This document shows positions 18,946 to 27,289 of a DNA stretch of 56,922 nucleotides, piece by piece. Source of the stretch: an uncultured Aquabacterium sp. Lineage in GTDB: Bacteria; Pseudomonadota; Gammaproteobacteria; Burkholderiales; Burkholderiaceae_C. The stretch lies in contig NZ_CANBCC010000021.1 of the NCBI RefSeq assembly GCF_947366995.1, positions 1 through 56,922 of the forward strand. Reading direction: 5' to 3'. Both the position numbers and the translations under genes were made by a program. How positions within the stretch are numbered: the stretch's first letter is position 1; each line of letters begins with the position of its first letter. The notes under the pieces were generated by a model. The model was not told the DNA's origin. It ran no database searches and worked only from the letters and a program-made list of their open reading frames with translations.

Positions 18946-21273
18946 ATGAGCGAAGCAAAGATCCAGTTCTACAAAGGCCCCGCCGGGGGATGGGGCGCAT
19001 TGCGCAGCGTGGCGCGCCAGCTGCTGCAGCATCGCATCGCTGCCAAGGGCTCGCGCACGCTGCTGTCGGCCAACCAGCCCGATGGCTTCGATTGCCCCGG
19101 TTGCGCCTGGCCCGACCGTCAGCATGCCTCCAGCTTCGAGTTCTGCGAGAACGGCGTGAAAGCCGTGGCGGCCGAAGCCACCGCCGACCGCGCGACCCCC
19201 GACGTGATCGCCCGCCACACCGTGACGGAGCTGCGCGGCTGGAGCGACCACGCGCTGGAGGCCATGGGCCGCCTGACCGAGCCGCTGGTCTACGACGCGC
19301 ACACCGACCGCTACCGCGCCATCGGCTGGGACGAAGCCTTCGCCATCGTGGCCCGCCACCTGCGCGCCCTGCCCTCGCCCGACGAGGCGATCTTCTACAC
19401 CTCGGGCCGCACCAGCAACGAAGCCGCTTTCCTCTATCAGCTGTTCGTGCGCGAGTTCGGCACCAACAACTTTCCGGATTGCTCGAACATGTGCCACGAG
19501 CCCAGCGGCATGGGCCTCAAGGGCAGTGTCGGCGTCGGCAAGGGCACGGTCACGCTGGACGACTTCGAGCTGGCCGACTGCATCCTGATCTTCGGGCAGA
19601 ACCCCGGCACCAACCACCCGCGCATGCTCGGTGAACTGCGTGCGGCGGCCCGACGCGGCGCACGCATCCTCAGCTTCAACCCGCTGCGCGAGCGGGGGCT
19701 CGAGCGGTTTGCCGATCCGCAAAGCCCGGTCGAGATGCTCTGCGGCGGCGCCATCACCATCTCGTCCGACTACTTCCAGCTCAAGGTGGGCGGCGACATC
19801 GCGCTGCTCAAGGGCATCATCAAGCACCTGCTGCAGCTCGATGACGTAGCCTTGGCCAGCGGGCAAGCGCGCGTGCTCGACACCGCCTTTCTTGCCGAGC
19901 ACACCGTCGGCTTCGAGGCCCTGCGTGCCGACATCGAAGCGGAAGAGTGGGCCCTGATCGAGCGCGAGTCGGGACTGAGCGCCGAGCGGCTGCGCCATGC
20001 GGCCGAGGTGATTGCTCGCTCTGACAAGGTGATCGCCTGCTGGGGCATGGGCATCACCCAGCATCGGCACGGCGTGGGCGCAGTGCAGATGATTGCCAAC
20101 CTGCTGCTGATGCGCGGCATGGTGGGCCGGCCCGGTGCCGGGCTGTGTCCGGTTCGTGGCCACAGCAATGTGCAGGGCGATCGCACCATGGGCATCTACG
20201 AGAAGCCATCGGCCGCTTTCCTGGATCGCTTGCAGGCCGTGTATGGGTTCGAGCCGCCGCGTGCCGAGGGGTACGACACCGTGGGGGCCATCGAAGCCAT
20301 GCGCGATGGGCGCGCGTCGGTGTTCTTTGCCATGGGCGGCAACTTCGCAGCGGCCACGCCAGACACGCCCACCACCTGGGCCGCACTGCAACGCTGCGCG
20401 CTGACGGTGCACGTGGCCACCAAGTTCAACCGCAGCCACACGGTGATCGGCCGCGAGGCGCTGGTGCTGCCCTGCCTGGGCCGCACCGAGATCGATGAGC
20501 AGGCACATGGCATCCAGCATGTCAGCGTGGAAGACTCGATGAGCATGGTGCACCTGTCGGCTGGCATCAACGCGCCCGCCTCGCCGCACCTGCTGTCGGA
20601 GCCGATGATCGTGGCGCGGCTGGCCGCTGCCACCTTGCCCGACAGCCGCGTGCCGTGGATGTGGCTGGTGGAGGATTACGACCGCATCCGCGACCACATC
20701 GAGGCGGTGTTCGATGACTTCAAGGGCTTCAACGACAAGGTCCGCCAGCCGGGGGGATTTCGCCTGCGCAACACTGCGGGTGAGCGCGTGTGGGCCACGG
20801 CGTCGGGTCTGGCCGAGTTCCATGTACACGCCATCCCGACCGACACCGCCGTGCACCGTGCCAAGGCCGTTGCCAGTGGTGAAGGCTTGGCCGGCATGGT
20901 GTTCACGTTGACCACCGTCCGTTCGCACGACCAGTACAACACCACGGTGTATGGCCTCGACGACCGTTACCGAGGCGTCTTCGGCCAGCGGCGCGTGCTG
21001 TTCATCCACGCCGAAGACCGCGCGCGGCTCGGCCTGCCGGAAGGCGCCTGGGTCGACCTGGTTGGCGCCGCACCGGACGACGACCGCGTGCGCGAGGCCG
21101 AAGGCTTCCGGCTTGTGGACTACGACATTCCGCGCGGGTGCGTGGCCGGCTACTACCCCGAGACCAACGTGCTGGTGCCGCTGAGCAGCCACGCAGTCGG
21201 CGCGCGCACGCCCACGTCCAAATCCATTCCCGTCCGCCTGCGTCCGTCGCGGGCGGTGACGGAGGCCGCTTGA
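18946..21273 (+). CDS. FdhF/YdeP family molybdopterin oxidoreductase
   Basis: A 775-residue protein of the formate-dehydrogenase-like FdhF/YdeP group, close in length to E. coli YdeP. It carries the family opening FYKGPAGGWGALRSV, the early cysteine pair in DCPGCAWPDR (about residues 50-53), YTSGRTSNEAAFLYQLF, NNFPDCSNMCHEPSG, with the Cys likely to ligand molybdenum, and GQNPGTNHPRM. The C-terminal third is the molybdopterin dinucleotide-binding fold (VFTLTTVRSHDQYNTTVYG). The physiological substrate of this group is not established; formate oxidation and acid resistance have been suggested. It is coupled to fdhD (overlapping or 32 bp apart, depending on the fdhD start), which supports a formate-dehydrogenase-like sulfurated cofactor. 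Confidence 0.9.
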   Translation: MSEAKIQFYKGPAGGWGALRSVARQLLQHRIAAKGSRTLLSANQPDGFDCPGCAWPDRQHASSFEFCENGVKAVAAEATADRATPDVIARHTVTELRGWSDHALEAMGRLTEPLVYDAHTDRYRAIGWDEAFAIVARHLRALPSPDEAIFYTSGRTSNEAAFLYQLFVREFGTNNFPDCSNMCHEPSGMGLKGSVGVGKGTVTLDDFELADCILIFGQNPGTNHPRMLGELRAAARRGARILSFNPLRERGLERFADPQSPVEMLCGGAITISSDYFQLKVGGDIALLKGIIKHLLQLDDVALASGQARVLDTAFLAEHTVGFEALRADIEAEEWALIERESGLSAERLRHAAEVIARSDKVIACWGMGITQHRHGVGAVQMIANLLLMRGMVGRPGAGLCPVRGHSNVQGDRTMGIYEKPSAAFLDRLQAVYGFEPPRAEGYDTVGAIEAMRDGRASVFFAMGGNFAAATPDTPTTWAALQRCALTVHVATKFNRSHTVIGREALVLPCLGRTEIDEQAHGIQHVSVEDSMSMVHLSAGINAPASPHLLSEPMIVARLAAATLPDSRVPWMWLVEDYDRIRDHIEAVFDDFKGFNDKVRQPGGFRLRNTAGERVWATASGLAEFHVHAIPTDTAVHRAKAVASGEGLAGMVFTLTTVRSHDQYNTTVYGLDDRYRGVFGQRRVLFIHAEDRARLGLPEGAWVDLVGAAPDDDRVREAEGFRLVDYDIPRGCVAGYYPETNVLVPLSSHAVGARTPTSKSIPVRLRPSRAVTEAA

Positions 21274-21305
21274 ACCGCGACCCGGTGTTTGATACGGGGC
21301 CCGCC

Positions 21306-22091
21306 ATGCCGGGTGTCGTTCCCTTCGACGTGGTCCGTCACGATGGCGGCCACACGCAGCCGCGCGCCGATGTCGTCATCGACGAGCGACCGGTTGCACT
21401 CGTCTACAACGGGCTGTCGCACGTGGTGATGATGGCGACGCCGCTCGACCTGGAGGACTTCGCGCTTGGCTTCTCCTTGTCCGAGGGACTGCTGAACTCG
21501 GTGGATGAAGTGCGCGACCTGACCGTGCAACCCGGCGCCATGGGCCTGACGGTGCAGATCGAGGTTTCGCCCCGCGCCTTTGCCCGGTTCAAGGACCGCC
21601 GCCGGCATCTGGCCGGGCGCACCGGCTGTGGGCTGTGTGGCGTGGACAGCCTGCAGGCCTTTCACGAGGCCTTGCCTGCGAGCACCGAGACCCAGCGCAC
21701 GGGGGCCCTCCCCGGCCCCGCTGCCATCGCACGGGCCTTCGCTGCCTTGCCGGCCTTGCAACCCTTGCAGGCCCAGACGGGCGGATGCCACGCGGCGGCG
21801 TGGAGCAACGTTCAGGGCGAGATTCAACTGGTGCGCGAAGACGTGGGCCGTCACAACGCGCTCGACAAACTCATCGGCGCCCTGGTGCGTCAGGGCGAGG
21901 CCCTGCCTGAGGGCTTCGCACTGGTCTCGAGCCGGGCGAGCCACGAGATGGTCAGCAAATGCGTTCGCTTGGGAGTGGGCACCCTCGCTGCCATTTCGGC
22001 GCCCACCAGCCTGGGCGTGGATCTGGCGCGGCGGGGTGGTCTGCAGCTGTTCGGCTTCTGCCGCAGCGAGGTGGCGGTGCAATATGCGTGA
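21306..22091 (+). CDS. fdhD: Formate dehydrogenase accessory sulfurtransferase FdhD
   Basis: FdhD passes sulfur from IscS to the molybdenum cofactor before its insertion into formate dehydrogenase. The reactive cysteines are in TGCGLCGVDS (CxxC). Further signatures are PLDLEDFALGFSLSEG, REDVGRHNALDKLIG and VSSRASHEMVSKC. The ATG at 21306 gives 261 residues. A TTG at 21270, overlapping the upstream stop and preceded by GGAGG, would give 273 and is a real alternative. It lies directly after the FdhF/YdeP-like gene, whose product is its likely client. Confidence 0.92.
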   Translation: MPGVVPFDVVRHDGGHTQPRADVVIDERPVALVYNGLSHVVMMATPLDLEDFALGFSLSEGLLNSVDEVRDLTVQPGAMGLTVQIEVSPRAFARFKDRRRHLAGRTGCGLCGVDSLQAFHEALPASTETQRTGALPGPAAIARAFAALPALQPLQAQTGGCHAAAWSNVQGEIQLVREDVGRHNALDKLIGALVRQGEALPEGFALVSSRASHEMVSKCVRLGVGTLAAISAPTSLGVDLARRGGLQLFGFCRSEVAVQYA

Positions 22092-22271
22092 CTTGATCCT
22101 GACGGAAGTGAGACTTCAAGCTTTGCGCCCTTCCTCAGGCCTGTAGCGGTTGACAGCGAGCACGGCGATCAAAGCGAGACCAAGTGCGCCGCGAACCAAA
22201 AGGCGGCGATGGAGACCATACCTATCGTCGTGACTGGAACAATGAACATCCCTGCCTCGAAAGGCGCATCG

Positions 22272-22889
22272 TCACTGCAAGGGCATCAGGCCCTGCTTTT
22301 GCATGTCCCACACCGTCCAGAGGATGGCGTCTGACAGGGCTTGCTTGAGAGCGTCGTTGTTATCCCGGTAGGTTTGCAAGCCTGGCGGTGCCGAATCGCT
22401 ACCAAAGCGGATGTTCACATCCACGCGCACCGGCGGGTGCGCCACCACCTTGTCTTTGGTAGTGATTTGCAGCGACACGTCGTATTCGCCCTTGGCGGTG
22501 AAACCAATGGCGCCGAGGGTCAGGCCGCCCAGCACGCCGTGAGCGATGCCCCGCGCTGTGTCGCCAGCCGTGGAATCTACCTCCTTAACCACAACGAGCA
22601 CCTTGCCGTCCTCGCCCTGCGGGGAGGGCTGGATCACCCCCGTCTTCTTCAAGGCCGCCACCGCGCCGGTGTACACCCAGGGGCTGGCGTCGTTGTACAG
22701 CTCCTCACCGCGGTAGCGGCGGGTCACCACTTGCAGGCGGAGGGGCTCCTGGGCGGCGACGATTTGCTGCGGCTCGATGGTGGCGAACTGGTGCGTCACG
22801 TAGGCCGTGGGCGGCGTGGTGCAGCCGGCCAGGCCAATGAGGGCCGCGCAGGTGAGGAGCAGCTTGGCTTTCACGGTGGTGTCCTTCAC
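22272..22889 (-). CDS. Predicted lipoprotein, unknown function
   Basis: A 205-residue exported protein with a lipoprotein signal peptide: basic start, hydrophobic stretch LLLTCAALIGLAGC, and a lipobox LAGC with Cys at about residue 23. The mature part is a mixed alpha/beta domain with a Gly-rich segment (AHGVLGGLTLGAIGFTAKGEYDVSL), which may hairpin into a membrane. No family is recognised. Its ATG overlaps the stop of the preceding lipoprotein gene by four bases, so the two are translationally coupled and probably work together at the cell envelope. Confidence 0.8.
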   Translation of the reverse strand: MKDTTVKAKLLLTCAALIGLAGCTTPPTAYVTHQFATIEPQQIVAAQEPLRLQVVTRRYRGEELYNDASPWVYTGAVAALKKTGVIQPSPQGEDGKVLVVVKEVDSTAGDTARGIAHGVLGGLTLGAIGFTAKGEYDVSLQITTKDKVVAHPPVRVDVNIRFGSDSAPPGLQTYRDNNDALKQALSDAILWTVWDMQKQGLMPLQ

Positions 22890-23389
22890 TTCTGCGCCGA
22901 GACCTTCGAGGTCACAGGCTGGCGGGTGACTTCGTCTTCGATCCAGACCGAGGAGTCGCTTTTTGAGAGGATACCGACGACGCGGTACCGCTTGTCGGCC
23001 TGCGGGGTGAAGTCCACCACGCCTTCCACCTCGAAGAAGGTGCCCATGGCGCGGCTGGCGATTTCATGAATGGGCATTCCCGTGATATGGCTGCCGCGCA
23101 GCTTGACCTTCATGGCCTGAGCCGGAATGAGTCGCTCGGTGACTTCGAGCCGGATGGTGGCGCCCTTGCCGTAGCTGGCTTGGCGTGTGGTCAGGAAGCT
23201 GTCTTGGATGCTGTGCCCATCGATCGCCGTGAGCGCGAAGATCTGCGCCTTGCTGCCGTCTTCGGCCATGCCGCTGTCGCTCACTGTGGCTATGGGGCCG
23301 GTGTAGTTCTGAGGGATGGGTTTGTAGCTCGCGCAGCCGGTGATGGAGACGAGGGTGGCAAGGAGGAGGGTTGGGAGGAGTTTTTTCAT
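22886..23389 (-). CDS. Predicted lipoprotein, unknown function
   Basis: A 167-residue lipoprotein: MKKLLPTLLLATLVSITGC with the lipobox Cys at residue 19, then a compact beta-rich domain (ATIRLEVTERLIPAQAMKVKLRGSHITG and FFEVEGVVDFTPQADKRYRVVG). Start at 23389 is fixed by the signal peptide. It is the first gene of a two-lipoprotein operon. No family is recognised. It sits directly beside the edge of the integron cassette array but has normal host-like base composition, so it looks like part of the host chromosome. Confidence 0.8.
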   Translation of the reverse strand: MKKLLPTLLLATLVSITGCASYKPIPQNYTGPIATVSDSGMAEDGSKAQIFALTAIDGHSIQDSFLTTRQASYGKGATIRLEVTERLIPAQAMKVKLRGSHITGMPIHEIASRAMGTFFEVEGVVDFTPQADKRYRVVGILSKSDSSVWIEDEVTRQPVTSKVSAQK

Positions 23390-23635
23390 GTGCGTTTGAG
23401 ATGGGTAAGGAGACCGGGTTTGTGGTGACTTGGTCGGAGTGCGTTGCTGAACCTGGGTTCGCGCATGAGGGCCTTGCCTTCGATCGCTTGCGTGCCGTTG
23501 AAGTACGCCGCCATTGGTCGGCGCTTCGTCCCATGACATGTGATGACGCAGAGCCAAGTGCCCAATGGAATGGCTCCCATGCGATAGGTCAGCAATGCAA
23601 GTAGGGCCCATCCGACAGCGCGAACTAGCGAGGTG
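23390..23635. other. Left flank of the cassette array, possible gene remnant
   Basis: No complete gene is seen. On the minus strand an open frame running out of the HNH gene's end encodes a hydrophobic run (ALLALLTYRMGAIPLGTWL) and then ITCHGTKRRPMAAYFNGT; this looks like a protein fragment without its own start. Immediately downstream of the HNH stop there is a degenerate attC-like core but no matching right arm, so this is where the recognisable array ends. Confidence 0.35.
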
Positions 23636-24460
23636 TTAGGGCTTCGCGAACGCCGCTTGGAGCTCAGCAATTGAGTATGGCGGCTCCCGTCGGTGAAGCA
23701 TTGCATGACAGTTCGGGCAGACCGGGCGGAGATCGGCAATTGGATCAACTTGGTAAGCAGCCTTGATCGTGGAAAGAGGTTTTAAATGATGAACCTGAAT
23801 GAAGCCGTGCCCGATTGCCCCATACTGCTTTTCAAAGTTCATCTGACAAACGGAACAGCTTAACCCGTAATGTGCTAGGCAGGCTTGTCTCGCAATCGGA
23901 CTGCGCTCGTAAGCATTCACGAGGACGGACTTTGCTGTTCCTTCTGTGTAGGTCTGTGAAGGAGAGAGCTCCTCTGGGCCTGAGAAGAGTTCCGCTCCGT
24001 CCTGAAGCTCGAGGACTGGAATGTAGCTATACCCATAGCTCTCAGAGACTGGCTTTCCATCAGAGGCCTTTAGGAGGCGAGAGATGGGGAACTTGCATAT
24101 CACGGGCTTACAGTTGCTAATAACGTATAGGGACTTAACTGCGGAATCGGATTCTTCCCAGAGGCCTTCAGTCTCGGTGCTTGCCGGCGCGGACTTAAGC
24201 CACGCCTCAGTGTCGTGGCTACCTGTCTTAGGGTCCAAAATAAGAATTTTTAGGGTCGCCTCGTGGGTAACGACCGGTGCGTCTCCAATGGCGGCAAGGT
24301 AGATCTTTAGAGTCTCCTGCTTGTCCAATGCTTTCTTCGCGTTAGTCCAGCGAACGGATGAGCGAAACGTGATCGGTTCGCTGGGACTCACCTTTGCGCG
24401 TTCAACGGCTTCTTCAATGTACGCGCGATGATTTCGCGCGAATATGGCAAGTCGATGCAT
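23636..24460 (-). CDS. HNH endonuclease domain protein (integron cassette gene)
   Basis: A 274-residue protein. Residues 1-175 form an unrecognised N-terminal domain. The C-terminus is an HNH nuclease: ARQACLAHYGLSCSVCQMNF gives the first zinc CxxC, FIQVHHLKPLS holds the catalytic HH, and DLRPVCPNCHAMLH closes the second CxxC and the final His of the motif. Such proteins are often modification-dependent or restriction nucleases. The stop codon lies inside a degenerate attC core (CCCTAAC), and a GTTAGGC core sits 20 bp before the start codon, the layout of a mobile cassette. Its GC content is well below that of the flanking genes. Confidence 0.8.
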   Translation of the reverse strand: MHRLAIFARNHRAYIEEAVERAKVSPSEPITFRSSVRWTNAKKALDKQETLKIYLAAIGDAPVVTHEATLKILILDPKTGSHDTEAWLKSAPASTETEGLWEESDSAVKSLYVISNCKPVICKFPISRLLKASDGKPVSESYGYSYIPVLELQDGAELFSGPEELSPSQTYTEGTAKSVLVNAYERSPIARQACLAHYGLSCSVCQMNFEKQYGAIGHGFIQVHHLKPLSTIKAAYQVDPIADLRPVCPNCHAMLHRREPPYSIAELQAAFAKP

Positions 24461-24479
24461 CTAGTTCACTCCTTCGAAC

Positions 24480-24486
24480 GCCTAAC
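24480..24486 (-). other. Single integron core site upstream of the HNH cassette
   Basis: Read on the minus strand this is GTTAGGC, the right-hand attC core at which cassettes join (cleavage after the G). It is preceded by about 27 bp of attC-like right arm with no left partner, so an older cassette has probably been lost between it and the core at 24514-24520. Confidence 0.5.
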
Positions 24487-24513
24487 GAATAGCGAGGTCG
24501 GTTGTTTGATGTG

Positions 24514-24956
24514 ACCTAACGCCCCATGTAAGCAGCGCTTGAGCACCGAAGGTGCAGAGGGTGCCAAGCTATAGAGGGCGGCAATGAAGCTCATTGCCAA
24601 GTTCCAACTCTAAGGTGCCTAAAAAATCGCTACTGATTAGCTCTGGATATTGCGAAAAATCGTTCAGTTGCGCGATCTTAAGTTGATCAAGAAAGCGCTG
24701 ACCATCTATTAGCTCGATAAATAGGCCTTTTGATGAGGCAGTGGCCACTACCTCCGCACCGCCAGACTGAAATCTGGAGGTTGTTACAAAGGCGCCCTTG
24801 GTATATCCGTTCAGTACCATGGTTCCCAAAAGCTACCCGTATGGACGAGACTTCTATTGCATTCTTGTGCCGCTTGACCTGAACAGCGGTATATTGATTT
24901 TCGCCGTTGCGAAGAACAACATCGACTCCACCTCCGCGTTGAACCGACAGTTAGGT
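24514..24956 (-). other. Split attC site interrupted by a nuclease-gene fragment
   Basis: On the minus strand a left arm starts with ACCTAAC (24956-24950) and continues TGTCGGTTCAACGCGGA, the same start as the intact attC sites. A right arm ending GTTAGGT (24520-24514) is preceded by GGCACCCTCTGCACC and CTGCTTAC, like the ends of those sites. The two arms are about 390 bp apart, with an Mrr-like fragment between. The terminal cores pair perfectly, but the inner arms pair poorly, so they may come from two different attC sites fused by deletion. Confidence 0.6.
24569..24935 (-). pseudogene. Truncated, frameshifted Mrr-type restriction endonuclease
   Basis: The minus strand encodes GGVDVVLRNGENQYTAVQVKRHKNAIEVSSIR, the Mrr catalytic core with D in GVDVV and QVK as the (D/E/Q)xK motif, ending near 24838. 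The rest (GTMVLNGYTKGAFVTTSRFQ, then IELIDGQRFLDQL) continues in another frame from about 24829 to the stop at 24569. An extra T in GTAG, where GAG would restore the frame (IRELLGTMVLNG), explains the break. The N-terminus is missing: the core abuts the left arm of an attC site. It is therefore a dead nuclease fragment inside the cassette array. Confidence 0.7.
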
Positions 24957-25313
24957 CTTCGCATACTTGACCTTCAAAGTCATGTTCCCCGACTTGCCGA
25001 CCATTACCTTAATTGGAACTCCTTCGATATTGCTACCAAAGTCGAGGCCGACTTGTTGAGACAACGTTACTTCGAGGCTTTCAGCCCCAGATTCCTTTCC
25101 TGCTTTAATGATCTCGATTGCTGCTCGCTTCTGTTGCTCGATTGTCGCTTCTGTTGGCGCAAACAGCTTTTCGCCAGCATCAATCGCTTTCTTACCAAGG
25201 TAGGCCAGCGGGCCTATTCCTGGCACAATAAGTAGCGGCAAGTCCTTGTCCTTGATTTGCCTGGCTGCCTCAAGCAGTCCCTCTTTCGTGGTGAGGTCGA
25301 ATTTTGTGTTCAT
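24951..25313 (-). CDS. Integron cassette protein of unknown function
   Basis: A 120-residue protein with an N-terminal segment LLIVPGIGPLAYLGKKAIDAGEKLF, a helix (EATIEQQKRAAIEIIKAG) and a C-terminal beta-rich part (GVPIKVMVGKSGNMTLKVKY). No family is recognised. It has no signal peptide and is probably cytoplasmic. Its stop codon TAA is inside an attC left core (ACCTAAC), and it starts 29 bp after the intact attC at 25342-25458, so it is a clear cassette gene. Similar small proteins may occur in other cassettes, but I cannot verify that. Confidence 0.7.
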   Translation of the reverse strand: MNTKFDLTTKEGLLEAARQIKDKDLPLLIVPGIGPLAYLGKKAIDAGEKLFAPTEATIEQQKRAAIEIIKAGKESGAESLEVTLSQQVGLDFGSNIEGVPIKVMVGKSGNMTLKVKYAKT

Positions 25314-25341
25314 TTTTTGGGGCTGAGGACGTATTGAAGAG

Positions 25342-25458
25342 GCCTAACGCCCTAGTTAACCGGCGCCGGAGCACGAAGTGCGGAGGGCACCGCGGCAGGC
25401 CATGAGAATGCCGAAGGCATGGCCTGCCGTGGCGTCCGCGTTGAACGACCAGTTAGGC
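25342..25458 (-). other. Integron attC recombination site (117 bp)
   Basis: On the minus strand it runs from GCCTAAC (25458) to GTTAGGC (25342). Its left arm GTTCAACGCGGACGCC pairs with right arm GGCGCCGGTTAAC apart from the extra unpaired bases expected of attC, and its middle is a long palindrome built on GGCAGGCCATG. Orientation follows that of known cassettes, such as the aadA1 attC with GTTCAAGCCGACGCC on the left. It lies 52 bp after the stop of the HEPN-like gene it belongs to. Confidence 0.88.
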
Positions 25459-25509
25459 TGGTGACAGGTGCAGCGTTGCTCCTGTAGATTGAAAATTTGC
25501 ATGCTGTGG

Positions 25510-26316
25510 TTAGAAAACCGTTTTGATTACCTTGGTCACGCCAGTTAGCAAGTCCGCAATTTGTTCTTGCGTTGGGTCTGGCTTGCGAGCATGGTCGCAG
25601 AGGTTGCGCAAATCAGCAAGGTGTTGAATGAACCTCCATTGAGGCACGTCGATAACACCATTTGTCTTTAAGAGCTCATTGAAGTCGGAAATGGTTGGGT
25701 TCTTCTTTGCGACTGTGATCTGATGATCCGAGCAAACCTGCGCGAGGTGCCCTTCGAGGACAACCCCAGCCAAGGCGCCCGCTGCTCTAAAGAACTTGAA
25801 CTTGGCTAGATGTTCTGCTGCCTGAAGTTCAGAGTCGAATAGATCTGCTTGCAGCACTTGCCGAATTTCCATTAGCGATGATTCAAAGCGAGCTTCTGCG
25901 GCCTTAAGAATTGCAACCTGCTGGTCGAATTGGGGGATGGCAGCTTTGCTGTCCACGACAACCTCGTCGCCGAAGCGAGTAACTCGAAGGCTTTGAAGAT
26001 AATCTTCGATACGGTAGCTTTCGTAAGAAATGCTTTTGCGCGCCTTGGGCTTTTCGTAGTGGCGAATAAAGTCTGCCAGACGATCTGGTATCAGCTGTCG
26101 GATGACAGCTTGGGCTTCGGTGTACCAACGTTGGTATTCTTTGCTGAAGCTCGGCAAGTCCTTTAAATATGCCTCCGCTTTCGACTTCAGTTGCTCCTTG
26201 ACAGCTTTCTTGAAAGCTTCCCCATGACATTCAAGCTGCATTGCCATTTGCAATTTTTCACCACGCTTGATGAGTGCGGCCAAGTCTGATTTGAACCTGT
26301 CAATGTTTGAAGCCAT
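25510..26316 (-). CDS. HEPN-like domain protein (integron cassette gene)
   Basis: A 268-residue protein with a mostly helical N-terminus (Lys/Glu-rich, coiled-coil-like, residues 1-90) and a C-terminal helical domain. The latter contains FFRAAGALAGVVLEGHLAQVC and then LRNLCDHARKPDPTQEQIADLLTGV. RNLCDH fits the Rx4-6H motif of HEPN ribonucleases, which are often toxins or abortive-infection effectors. Many non-catalytic HEPN-like proteins share this pattern, so activity is inference. The gene is flanked by attC sites on both sides, with the same orientation, and has lower GC than the host. Confidence 0.7.
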   Translation of the reverse strand: MASNIDRFKSDLAALIKRGEKLQMAMQLECHGEAFKKAVKEQLKSKAEAYLKDLPSFSKEYQRWYTEAQAVIRQLIPDRLADFIRHYEKPKARKSISYESYRIEDYLQSLRVTRFGDEVVVDSKAAIPQFDQQVAILKAAEARFESSLMEIRQVLQADLFDSELQAAEHLAKFKFFRAAGALAGVVLEGHLAQVCSDHQITVAKKNPTISDFNELLKTNGVIDVPQWRFIQHLADLRNLCDHARKPDPTQEQIADLLTGVTKVIKTVF

Positions 26317-26365
26317 GTGTTCGTTCCTGCAGATTTTGTAAGCTACTTTGGCGAAAAGTTGAGCG

Positions 26366-26483
26366 GCCTAACGCTCAAGGTAAGCGGCGCCGGAGCACCG
26401 AAGGTGCGTAGGGCACCAACACTGGCCATGACAATGGCGAAGCCATGGCCAGTGTTGGCGTCCGCTTGACCGCCCAGTTAGGC
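26366..26483 (-). other. Integron attC recombination site (118 bp)
   Basis: On the minus strand it runs from GCCTAAC (26483) to GTTAGGC (26366). The left arm GGTCAAGCGGACGCC pairs with GGCGCCGCTTACC, with the extrahelical bases usual for attC. The central palindrome is built on ACTGGCCATG. It shares its length, arms and the CGGAGCAC-GAAG-TGCG inner stem with the site at 25342-25458, so the two belong to one attC family, as in sedentary chromosomal integrons. It lies 93 bp after the stop of the upstream cassette gene. Confidence 0.88.
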
Positions 26484-26575
26484 GCTGGATTTTGGACTGT
26501 GGTGTTGCACTTCATACTTGAATCCGCGCTGTGGATCGTAGTTGCAGTGCATCCACTCCACTTGAGTCTTGATGT

Positions 26576-27289
26576 TTATTGCTTTCTCCTGTGCATTATT
26601 GGGCGAGCACCCCATAAGACCTCGGCTGGCTCTGGAGTGGCAGCAATGGATGGGCGCTCTGAAATGACTTCCATGGTCAGACCTCGCTTGAAGCCATCAA
26701 GGTGCGTGACTCTTTTAAATAGATCTTGGCTCTTGTCGCCTTTTGTGCATCGCGGCAGCCATTTGCCAAGATATGTGCCGAGAGTAATGAGGCGATGCTT
26801 TTCCGCAAGTGGCGTTCGAGTTCTGATGGATTGAAAGCTCGCCGCGTCAACAACGTAGATCTGCTTGCGAGTGTAGAAGATTGCGACTGATTCACCTGTA
26901 TGAGTGAGCATGTTGGTAGCTTGCTCTTGAAGACGCGCGGCCTCCGCCGTGGACATGCGTAATTCGCGAACAGGCTCGTGGCCCCGCAGAAGCTTGGCTT
27001 GAAAGAGTGCTGTTTTACTTACGCTAGCGTCGGGCGTTTGGACGGTCACAAGAAAACCACCATCGGCACCCGCTGATGGCTCCTCTGTGTTCTTGTTTAG
27101 TTGCCGGTAGTTAAACCTGACCTGAAATCCATCACCTCTTACTGATTGACGGCGTAGAGCATGGCCAAGGACTGGCGTAATACCTTCCTCACTTCCGTGA
27201 TTCGGTAGTTCATTGAGAACCTCCTCAACCGCCGCGTCAATCCGGTTGGCCAGCGCCTGCTGCACGTAGGCATCTATCAAGAACGTCAC
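26576..27289 (-). CDS. PD-(D/E)XK nuclease-like protein (integron cassette gene)
   Basis: A 237-residue protein. An early Glu-rich helix (SEEGITPVLGHALRR, about residues 33-47), then GADGGFLVTVQTP, then KTALFQAKLL (about 92-101) give the E...GxD...QxK spacing of a PD-(D/E)XK nuclease core with Gln in place of the second acid. The rest includes ESVAIFYTRKQIYVVDA and a basic C-terminus. Assignment to this superfamily is from motif spacing alone. It is the first recognisable cassette of the array in the direction of transcription and starts 48 bp after a lone GTTAGGC core. Confidence 0.55.
   Translation of the reverse strand: MTFLIDAYVQQALANRIDAAVEEVLNELPNHGSEEGITPVLGHALRRQSVRGDGFQVRFNYRQLNKNTEEPSAGADGGFLVTVQTPDASVSKTALFQAKLLRGHEPVRELRMSTAEAARLQEQATNMLTHTGESVAIFYTRKQIYVVDAASFQSIRTRTPLAEKHRLITLGTYLGKWLPRCTKGDKSQDLFKRVTHLDGFKRGLTMEVISERPSIAATPEPAEVLWGARPIMHRRKQ

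Noticed and set aside
17722-21192. Very long open frame (over 1,100 codons) on the minus strand
   Set aside because: Only its last third is the ModE-like regulator. The rest lies antisense to the FdhF/YdeP gene and is rich in His, Arg and Gly without any domain, as expected from GC-rich DNA read on the wrong strand.
22092-22271. Short hydrophobic peptide frames on the minus strand after fdhD
   Set aside because: One frame encodes a membrane-like segment, but it is broken by a stop and a frame change and lacks an RBS. At most it is a decayed small membrane protein.
25380-26460. Palindromic repeats between small genes considered as a CRISPR array
   Set aside because: There are only two copies, about 1 kb apart, each with a different centre and ended by GCCTAAC/GTTAGGC cores. 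These are attC sites, not direct repeats with spacers.
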